DNA from: Saccoglossus kowalevskii
Lineage: Eukaryota; Hemichordata; Enteropneusta; Harrimaniidae
NCBI RefSeq assembly: GCF_000003605.2
Contig: NW_003105604.1
Location: 311,828 to 358,958 of the forward strand
Direction of reading: 5' to 3'
Length of the DNA stretch: 47,131 bases
Positions within the stretch are counted from its first letter, which is position 1, and every line of letters starts with the position of its first letter. Below are positions 32,401 to 41,395 of the stretch, piece by piece. The notes below the pieces were generated by a model, which was given only the letters and a program-made list of their open reading frames with translations, was not told where the DNA came from and did not search any database. The translations under genes and the position numbers were made by a program.

Positions 32401-34188
32401 CCTGCAGTACTGTAATGATTGAATTTCAATTATTGATACTCATTTACAGGCGCATTGTGGATATTTTGAAAGTGTAATACAATGATTTGTTTAGTATTGC
32501 TTGTTGATATTAATCACCGTAACTTAAAACGTTCTTCGTTTGATCAAAACCCAACAGGATCTATGATGTTTTGGTGATATATCATTGAGCGCATGCGTGC
32601 CGATACATTTCATTATTTCACAGAATGAATATGGTAACTTCTATGTTTGCTGCAAAAACATTTTTTTTTTAGTTTTAGAAGAATATTTTGTGCTGAAACT
32701 TATTCATATTTCTTCTATAAGTGACGTCGTGTGTTGGGGTGGATACAGGTTTTCACAAAGAAAGGTGCGAAAAAGCAGTTTCAAATTCCCCTCTTCTACA
32801 TTAATTTAGAAAAAAAAGTTTATGGTAGTTTATGACCCGTGTATTAGTCTTCTTTTGGGAGACATTTCTTGTTGGCAACTTATAACAAATAAGTCAGCAA
32901 ACAAATAAATAAATTGAAGTTGTTTGCCTATAGTAGCAATCTATTATCGCCCATTTCTTTAAGTGACGTTTTACTGTATTTGTACAATGACATTATTGTC
33001 TTTTGATTTCGATAACATTTTCTCAGAAATGGATACTTGTATAACCTTCCGTCTCCGGAAATATAGAAAACATACACTTAATGTGTAGCTAACAGTTCGT
33101 TTCACGACCCCTGGACATTTCAAGATGAAATGTTCAGCAAATTGCTTTCACGTAGTTTGTGGAAAGAGGAGTATCTGGAAAGATAGGAAATATTATGAAA
33201 TATTATGTCAAAGCGATCTGTCCACTCAATCAAATGAAAGCCAACTTTGATTGATCATGGATTCAATTTTTTTGAATGCCTTAGCAAACGTTAATTGTAA
33301 TCAACATTTTAAGTAAAAATATTTTTCACTATGTACGAAGGTATTTGGTAATCAAATGTTTGTATTTTGTAAACCACATCCTAAAATGAAGTCACATTGT
33401 GAGACTTAAGGCAAATCTAATGCTGTAATGTTATCCGACTGACTACTTTCGCACGTTTGTAATTTGAATTTTGTGTGATAATTACCAAGAATGATAATTT
33501 ATTCATCACTGACAAGCAACTGTACATATCAATATGAAAAATTATAGTTTGTATATACACTGAAAAGATGCACATCAACACTCCTAATGCTCACTTGATG
33601 TATTTAAAGCGGGAGGGTCGTCACCTGCGCACGCGCGGGAATTGAGTACCAAGCGATGATAACAACACACGCTAAAAACGCAAAGACTTATGGGTAAACA
33701 CTTGTTTGTAAACAATGACAAGCTATGGCCATCTGACGCATGCGCAGGTGACGACACCCACGCTTTAATTATGGCTTTTTCTGAACTCAGTTGGATGCAT
33801 AATGGTGTAAAATAGATCGTGTTTGAGTGTAATAAATGTACATATTACAAGTGAAATATATAATATGACACCAGGCACTTTGTATTGTCTATGTATACAG
33901 ACTGAAAAGGTTACGATCAACCAACGCACTTCCCCGATGCATCCGCCACATACGTAATACTATCTAAGTAATGTCCACGTAGAGGATACCTACCCCTATT
34001 TTATCCGGACATAACAGCAATAGAGCAGCAGCAATAACGCCACTGGACACTCCACTGTAGCACTCCACGTGATCCAGTAACGCCTGGCCATTATTGTAAA
34101 ACGCTTTAGCGACGCCTAACTGGTACGTTCCGAGAAATATCCCTCCGCCAAAGGCCAAATTCATTCTCCTATGTGCTTCGTCCGACAT
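29440..34188 (-). CDS. Patatin-like phospholipase/lipase, PNPLA family, paralogue B (304 aa)
   Basis: Four coding exons on the - strand: 34188-33994, 32146-31796, 30858-30793 and 29742-29440, all phase 0, with GT/AG introns (donors GTAGGT, GTAAGT, GTAAGT). Exon 1 has FGGGIFLGTYQLG (residues 13-25) and the nucleophile elbow G46-V-S48-S-G50, at the same position as in paralogue A. Exon 2 carries LPEDAYQKATGRLCIT, matching the L-P-x-D...GRL-x-I segment of PNPLA2. Exon 3 gives TYIPLWGG and exon 4 opens W-M-D208-A-G with the catalytic aspartate, then ITISPY-type YKTISISPYMGDNLSICP, close to the TITVSPFSGESDICP stretch of human PNPLA2. Exon 1 and exon 3 are the same length as in paralogue A, so the two genes arose by duplication. 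The family acts on acyl glycerolipids; the substrate here is unknown. A LINE end lies only about 120 bp upstream of the start codon. A possible acceptor just before the ATG hints at an upstream untranslated exon. Confidence 0.88.
33604..33768. mobile_element. Miniature inverted-repeat element with TTAA duplication, copy 2
   Basis: A 157-bp element (33608-33764) flanked by TTAA at 33604-33607 and 33765-33768. The left end AGCGGGAGGGTCGTCACCTG is the near-inverse of the right end (CAGGTGACGACACCCACGCT). It matches 16717-16861 through its interior, with about 20 bp extra near the left end. It sits in intron 1 of PNPLA paralogue B. TTAA target choice is typical of piggyBac-type elements, but the ends do not start with CCC, so the superfamily is uncertain. 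Confidence 0.9.
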
Positions 34189-34307
34189 TGTGACTTACTC
34201 TGAAACTGAGATAAAACAGGATTTGTTTATTTATATGTTATATGCGTATATACTGGTTGCAGATGCGCTGTACAATCGACCGATTCAAAAAATATACTAT
34301 TGGGTAA

Positions 34308-34800
34308 TGTCATAATAATAATAATCTTTATTGAAAACGTAAGTGGGATCTTGGTAAAGAGAACAATAAAATAACAACAACAGCAAGAGAAAAAAACATC
34401 AGTGATATGATGAAAAAAAAAATAAAAACCAGAAAAACAAAAAAGAATGATTTGATTTCTTTATGTCTCGGTTGGTTGAGGCAATTGGCATTTTATAGGA
34501 TTTTATATTGGCTCATTCTGAAACAAGTGTGGATGAATTTATTTGTTTTGTTATTTTTACTTTTTAACAGATCTGATAAAAAAATACCATCCGTCATGGA
34601 GTTGACTTAAATTAATATTTTAATCGTGTTTTCTCGTTGCTTCTTATATAGATTGCATTTGGGAAGGAAATGTTGTTCATTCTCAATTTCCTGTTGGTGA
34701 CAGACTGGGCAGATTCTATCTTCAACATTTATGTTATTATATCTACCCTTTCCATTTGATGGATATGAGTGTTTATTCTGAGTTTCGTCACGACCACCGT
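34308..34800 (-). mobile_element. LINE relic, 3' end with zinc-knuckle motif and ATT-rich tail
   Basis: The - strand encodes GRYNNINVEDRICPVCHQQE then IENEQHFLPKCNLYKKQREN, the C-x2-C...H-x-x-x-x-C motif found at the C-terminus of many LINE polyproteins. The sequence then runs through AT-rich 3' UTR to CAATAAAGATTATTATTATT, a tail typical of non-LTR elements, which ends at about 34308 (seen on the + strand as AATAATAATAATC). Only the 3' end is present, as expected from 5'-truncated insertion. The tail lies about 120 bp upstream of the PNPLA paralogue B start. Confidence 0.85.
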
Positions 34801-35175
34801 TTTCCTGAGCCGCTGCAAATTTTACCGATTTGTGAACTTTTATTCCGAGGTATGTGTAGGTTTTAGCTGTGTTTTACAAGTAGTACTTTCTATACATAGC
34901 TTAAGGGGGCACGAAGGTTCGAGCAGATATTTAACGTATTAAACGAGTTGACCGAAAATGAGGCACATTCGGCTACCCTAGCAATAGCAATATTGCACTC
35001 GGCTAACTACTCTCAAATCACAAATGACGTGCCGCCATTTTGAAATAGATTAGTTTCAGCAATATTTACACTCACATATTCCAAGGCTCGGTATTATAGT
35101 CAATAAAACAGATCGAAATACGAGCAAATCTTCAGTTAGGAATTAATGGTACATTCCTTTTGAAAACTGTAGTCA

Positions 35176-35209
35176 CATTGACCACAGTCCAGAGGGACTG
35201 TGCATTGAC
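35176..35209. mobile_element. 20-bp near-palindrome flanked by 7-bp direct repeats
   Basis: CACAGTCC, a 4-bp spacer AGAG, then GGACTGTG (35183-35202), flanked by CATTGAC on both sides (35176-35182 and 35203-35209). The ends CACAGTCC/GGACTGTG are identical to the 28-bp palindrome at 20956-20983, and the right part AGGGACTGTG extends the match. The flanking duplication differs, so the two copies are independent insertions. Confidence 0.75.
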
Positions 35210-38030
35210 GTAAAGTTACGATATTTGAACTTCACTTTAAACTTCAGTTTTAGTTTTGGCGGGTTTCCTAACTCGCACAGCGAAGCTTGTTCTCCCCAGA
35301 CTTCTTTCAGTGGTCTTAGGTTCTCCTGGGACAACACGATCCACCGTAGTGTACATTGAATTTGTTACAGTCCAAAGCACGACGTCGGAATGTGGAGGCA
35401 AATTTTCAGGTCCACTGAACAGGTCGCGTGTATTTATAAAACAAATTGGGTGACAGTGTCAGCGTCAATAAGGACAAGTAGCAATCGACGCGGAAAATCA
35501 CGTGATAGTCGTTGAACACTTGACACTTATTGAGTGCGACACAATGACGTTGTCCCGATTCACAAAACAACTCAATGGCATTGTTTGGGGTTGTGAAACC
35601 AAAGCGACTGCATTGTACACCGTCAAGAAGGAAATAACAACAACTTTGACAACAATGGGAAATGAAACTGGAATCGTAACTACTATACTAGTGATCCCAA
35701 AGCATATGTTGTCGAATCCAATATATGTTTGGTTTATCTGGAATATGTTGGCATAGCAATGACCTCTAAAGTCAAATATCCGAGTACTTAAAGTCGCATT
35801 CCATTCCCCCAGATTAAATATAGAGCAAATACGTTTTAGGAAGTCAATTTCAATGAAAAACATAAATCACTTCCAAAGTGTGCACACCTCAGACAATATA
35901 AATTACTTCCAGGCCATATAGTGAATATATCATAAAAATGAAGTTACAGAGCTACTGCTCTGTTTAGTTTTATATTGGTTGTTATAAATCTACCAATGCC
36001 ACCAAAAGTACCAGGATGTATGACCGTTAACCTATTACGTCATTACATAGTATGAAGACAATTGTTGTTATGTATTCACTTATAAGGCGATGTTTACAAT
36101 ATGTATTGATCGACAAACACTCTTAATGATAAAATTAGTATCCACAAACACAGCGTTATTTATTTAAAAAAATACATATGTAAAATACCAGTGATCATTC
36201 GAGTATATAGAATGCAAATTTGGGATCAACATTAATAGGTTATTCAACAAATAACAGTTATTTACAATACAATTAAAAAAACGGAAAAAGACTTTGGTGT
36301 GAAAATATACCTCGATTTAGTTTTCAAAAAATAATTAAATAGAGCTGATCTAATTAAATTTACCAGTATAAGTAGTGTTCACATTCTTAAAATTGAAGCA
36401 CTGGCAGATACATTAGACATAAGTTGGAAAACAGAAAATGTCTCTACTGTAAGGGCAACCAAATCTAGGATGAATGTAATTTTACGTGTTCCATGTAATA
36501 ACTTATGAATTGAATTTCGCGATTTTGAAACTAAGACGACAATTAAAACAGATACAGAAAATCCTATCAACATCATGATAACAGATGATAACACAGTCTA
36601 ACGAATCTCAGTAAATACATTTTCAAGTGCTTTTATTTAAGAAGTGACACTGCTAGCCATACAGACAAATTTACCACATAATTCTACCTTTATTTCTTCG
36701 GCAATATGTTTGTTTAAACTATATTTTATCTTTATTTAAATCCCAAATGAGGATTTGATTTCATTAAAGTAGTTATCACCATATCACTAAGCAAATTTTA
36801 ATAAACTTTATATCAATAGTGACAAACTAGTTACTGACAATAATATTACTAGCAATGAAATACATTTGTGAAGGTTTCACTCATCTGTTGCATTGTCATT
36901 AGCAGAGTACGTTGCAAAGTGTCGAAGTGTGATCCAAATACAAAACTCCCACTTACAACAGAAATGAATCGCCATTATACAATCCGTACATGAATGCGTC
37001 CAGTTAACGATGGGGTCATATTCACATAATTGTACAGTGACAATGACATAAATATTATGATTATTCCACTGTTGGTCACCTTATTTATGTGTAATTTTAT
37101 TTTGACTGGACATAGGATTGTGTTGTCTTGCAGCTACCATGGACCTACAGACGTAATGTTTCTAGATATATGCAGGTACCTTAGTCACACTTAGGTACCC
37201 CTATCCATGGAACTATTCTTTTAGCTTCATGCATTGATGAATGTTTAGAATACATTCCAAATCAACGGTAACTTGAGGGGTATTAAATCACAGCAAATTT
37301 GTTTTCCGCATATTGTAGCTTTTTGTTTGAGTATTTTACGGTGTATTCCAGTGATGTTGGCAGCTTCTAACGTACTCAGACACATGATCAGAGTGAGCTA
37401 TTACCAAGTTTTGTACCCAATTGTATTCTGCCTTCCGCCATGACCGAGTCAGTAGCCAGGTGTCGAATATAGACCTCATAGCGGCTCTATACGCCCAGTT
37501 TATGTCACGGTTCTTATGTTTGAACAATCGAACTTCTTTTTAACGCACTCGGTGAAGAAAAAGTGTGTAATTAAATGCAATTCACCATTTGACCTCAAAG
37601 TTCATGCCTTTTAGGCTACTTCATTTTATCAGTTAGCGTGACTTTCCAACAGTGTGCAACACTTCCACGATTTAACAAGACAAACGGAGTGAACGTTATC
37701 ATAACTATTTTGATCTCTTAATTTAACAGATATATATATATATCATTTATATCACGTGGCACCGTTACTATGTGCAAAGAACAAGTGGTAGCGTTGTATT
37801 AATCGAGACTCTGTACAGACATAACAAAAAATATCGACTTCATAATCTCCTCATTTGTGTTGCCTAATGTGAATAAGCCTGCCAATTTAATCCACAATAG
37901 AAATACACGCAATTACAGACAAACAGACGTGATGTTGTGACAACAACCAGCTACCTAGCTAATGATTTTAACGCGTAACAGAAGCTGTCGAATACACAGC
38001 CGTCTAAGTATACACACACGGTTCAGTGAT
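35210..38030. other. Non-coding stretch
   Basis: No supported gene. At 35498-35863 both strands stay open (84 codons on +, 121 on -), but the products are unlike any family I know and there is no splice context. A 63-codon - strand frame at 37336-37527 is likewise unassigned. A short TA dinucleotide run occurs near 37730. Confidence 0.45.
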
Positions 38031-38032
38031 AC

Positions 38033-38381
38033 TATATAATAGAAGTGCAGTCACTGTGTTTGTCGGCTAAACAAGCTTCTAAGGCAGAGCTGTCGTTCGA
38101 ACGCGGCGAGATATGTTCCGCCATTCCGCTGTCATGGCAACCGCAATGGACGCTTTTAATAGTAGTGATCGTGTTCATAATGACAGGTAGCGATGGCTGT
38201 AATTTATATGGCTGATAGTATACATTCTAGAAACGACACTGACAGTGACGTGATCGACTTGTGTTCCGAAGTGCCTCCACAAAATCGCCTCGGGGAAGAC
38301 ATAAAACAGCCATTACATCTGAATTTGCCAATTAATAAAATCATTAAAAAGCGTACGAACCACATTGGTGCGATATCATAA
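38033..38381 (+). promoter_or_regulatory. Candidate promoter and first exon(s), unassigned
   Basis: TATATAAT at 38033-38040 precedes a CpG-richer stretch (GTTCGAACGCGGCGAGATAT). An ATG at 38113 opens 24 codons (MFRHSAVMATAMDAFNSSDR) up to a weak donor GACAG/GTAGCG at 38186/38187. A second ATG at 38193 starts a 62-codon frame to 38381, acidic in the middle (DTDSDVIDLCSEVPPQ). No downstream exon joins either. It is a plausible but unproven gene start. Confidence 0.25.
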
Positions 38382-39284
38382 CAGTGACTTGTCGTTATTC
38401 AACACTGTGAAATGATCTTTACAAACACGGGTCCTTTTTGTTCTAGAAATACTTTAACAATTAACACGAATTTTCTTACCTTCTAGTGCAGATCTGTTAA
38501 TTTACGCAGAGATGGACTCGGAACTCAGAGATCTTCACTCGAACGTTCCACCTAATACACACGGCTTATTACGAACGCTTTAGGGATCGATGGTATCTAA
38601 GGTGTATGGATAAAAGCCGTATTGTGGGTCAACGAGGTCAATATTCTACCACATTGGTGACAGGGGCCGTGCCGTAACATGAAGTCGTCCTATCATTGTC
38701 TACGATCAGTGGAGTCAACCAATCGTTTACGGGGGTAGCTGCTAACCGACAACTTCAAAGAACACATTTATTTTTGTTGACATCAACTATAATAAATAAA
38801 ACGCTTACGGGAATGCGCATGCTCATTAGCATTCGGTGATTGAGAATGTACGTGATATAGTGCGTTTACACCGCTAAGCGTGTGCTCTGTGAAACCAACC
38901 AGAACTGACCCGACATGAAAACAGTTAAAAGTCTACAAATATTACATGATACATACTAAAATGGATCAAATACATTGGCAGGTGGACATCATTTAACGGA
39001 AGTGTGGTCACCCAACAACCAGCTGCCGTCTGAGAATTCAAAAGTTAATCTTTCCCAGCACTTAAAGCTTACGAGAACGTACACGCGCACTATTTCGCAG
39101 ATTAACCATGTCGCATCGTGTATTCCACGCGTACGTGTGCGTACGCGTTAACGGGATTGTTTGACACAGAATTAAACACTAGTCACATAACTGACGTCTG
39201 TGATTTATGATGTGGCCGTGCTGACATTATATCATAATATTTCAGTCAGAATGATTATATTTGAAGCACAAAAGAAAAGATTAT
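38382..39284. other. Non-coding stretch
   Basis: No gene recognised. It contains the alternating purine-pyrimidine segment at 39126-39148. Confidence 0.45.
39126..39148. repeat. Alternating purine-pyrimidine inverted repeat
   Basis: Arms ACGCGTACG and CGTACGCGT around a TGTG spacer (39127-39148). All 23 bases from 39126 alternate purine and pyrimidine, with many CG/CA steps, which is the composition that favours Z-DNA or a hairpin. Confidence 0.7.
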
Positions 39285-40062
39285 AAAATATTATAAAATC
39301 AATGTACACCAACATGGATTTTATAGTAAAGTTAAACGATGTCACCTCACCACACTTCAAATTACACAATGGAGTGAAACAAGGCTGCCCTCTAAGCCCA
39401 ACTTTATTCAACATCTACATGAATGACTTCACAAATGATCTAAATGAGCTACAAATGTCAGCACCCGAACTTAGTGGGAAAAAATCAACTGTATTCAATA
39501 CGCTGATGACATTGCTATACTGTCAACAACAAGTACTGGGCTGCCTTCGGCTCTGGCATCATCAATAATATAGTCATGACCACCAACCCCACGGCAGACA
39601 ACAAATCGTGATATTACCCTTACAAACATGTGTTATTATTTAAATACAGTGCAGCAATTAAATACTACCAACATACAAACAATAGAAAATACAATCTGGC
39701 ATACTATGCACTACAGGTTATGAAAGAAAATAAAAATACGGGGGCCTGCTTGTCAAAGCTAGAACAAAATCTTAAAATATCCTTGTAAAAACACTAATAT
39801 AAAAGATTGCTACAGTACATTACGGAAGAACGACAATATGAGAGACAATGAAAAGTTACAGTATTATCATACATACAAAGACAATCTTAACATTGTACAA
39901 TACTAAGAAGTATATTACACTGAAAATACTAGTAGTCGATATCATCAGATAATTAGCCAATTTTAGAACAAGTAATCACAGATTAGCAATAGAAACAAGC
40001 CGCTATACGAGACCAAAACACCAATGGAAGATACTAGTAGACTATGCACACAAAAGACAAAA
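39285..40062 (+). mobile_element. LINE relic, reverse transcriptase to C-terminus
   Basis: Reads KILKSMYTNMDFIVKLND, then HNGVKQGCPLSPTLFNIYMN (the R/K-Q-G-C-P-L-S-P block of non-LTR reverse transcriptases), then after a frameshift near 39485 CIQYADDIAILSTTSTGL with the catalytic Y-A-D-D box. A decayed spacer follows, and near 39960-40040 the C-terminal RTSNHRLAIETSRYTRPKTP motif. Frameshifts and stops show it is inactive. The D-D catalytic pair is intact in the fragment. Confidence 0.9.
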
Positions 40063-40075
40063 AGTTCAATCTATC

Positions 40076-40130
40076 TATTCTATTCTATTCTATTCTATTC
40101 TATTCTATTCTATTCTATTCTATTCTATTC
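40076..40130 (+). repeat. Pentanucleotide microsatellite (TATTC)11
   Basis: Eleven exact TATTC copies, preceded by CTATC. It separates two LINE relics that point in opposite directions and may have grown from the tail of one of them. Confidence 0.97.
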
Positions 40131-40204
40131 TCCAAGCGAGTTAGTACGTATCGAAAACCCACACTAACCATCATGCTTCCGCTGACAGTTGAATATATTA
40201 GAAT

Positions 40205-40375
40205 ATATGTGGATCTCCCAACAAAATTGTTTCATCAGATAAAGTATTTCTCAACCCAATATGTTTTCCCAATCGCTCAGAAATTTCTCCCAAAACAACT
40301 GAACAAGGGAACAGTGTATTATAAGGTGCATAATTGTTTCCACTTCCCCTTTACAGAATGTACACATTTTTGAAG
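40205..40375 (-). mobile_element. LINE relic, C-terminal cysteine-rich end of a different family
   Basis: The - strand reads KMCTFCKGEVETIMHLIIHC then SLVQLFWEKFLSDWENILG. The pattern C-x2-C-x3-E-x2-x-H-L...C-x2-V-Q-x-F-W is the C-terminal signature of L1/RTE/Jockey-like polyproteins, different from the R-x-S-x-H-x-L-x-I-E type of the + strand relic next to it. Only about 170 bp can be recognised. Confidence 0.75.
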
Positions 40376-41395
40376 GGCAAATCGATTTTTAAAAGTTAGA
40401 CATGTTTTCTCGCACGCTATGACACCGATGTTTATGAAATATTTGTGAATGCGTTGTCAGTTTGATGGTGTATCCCTGAGGTTTACTAGGCCTTTTATCT
40501 TATCTCCCCATGACCTCACTAGCATCCACTACTTTTCTAATATATTTTTTCTACCCCTCAACTTTGCTGTTTTTCAGTAGTGATGTTTTTATTACTATAA
40601 TCTGTATTAGTTGGTATGTTTCGTCACGGCATTTTTTTAGAAAAAATTACCAGGTAATTCCTGATGGCAATTATGTACCAAGTTAGTATAGTCTATACAG
40701 TATATAGAAAAAAATGGCACAATACAACAAATAAAAACAAAAGCAATGTATGCAATTTGGTATAAATTCAACTCAATTTTCCCATAAGAACTTAAAATGT
40801 TTATACTCCTAAATAAACAATGGTAATGCTTGTTTTCAGACATCTATTAATTAAATAATATTTGAAAATACTACCTTGAAAGGATGTCCGTGGGTTGGAC
40901 GTATTGCGTTCATTGGTGTCGGTAGGTGGCGCAGTACATTAACAGCCTGAGGTATGTGGCAAGCAATTTCACGACAGAACCCAAGTATTATCCGGCAATA
41001 TGATAGAGGTGTGAAGAAATTTTGCGCAAAATTGTTTTTTTTATAAACTAGTTCTTCAAGAATGACCCGTTTTTTTCGATTGGTGCAAGTAAGGATGTGT
41101 TAAGATGATGATTTATAGCATTGTAGTACTATTAGGTATTTTACGTAAAGGAAAGTTGGCACAGATCACATAACACGCAATAATTAAATACAGTTACTTG
41201 CCCGGTAAAAGAAAACAAGAATTCATCTTTCGGGTCATCTCATGCTCCAGTGCATGAAGGTAAACCTAAACAGGAAAACTCGTATTTTCTAAATACGTAC
41301 TGGCACTGAACATAAATTGCATGAGTACCCAGCTTCGTGAAAAATATAGCCTTGTTGAAAAATAACGAGCAGTTTAGGGAGTCAGTTTTTCCATC
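40376..41395. other. Upstream region of EXOSC3
   Basis: AT-rich; no gene and no TATA box close to the EXOSC3 start. The last 60 bp before the ATG probably contain the short 5' UTR. Confidence 0.45.

Noticed and set aside
35498-35863. 121-codon - strand frame and an overlapping 84-codon + strand frame
   Set aside because: Both strands are open at once, composition is biased, and no motif or splice signal supports either.
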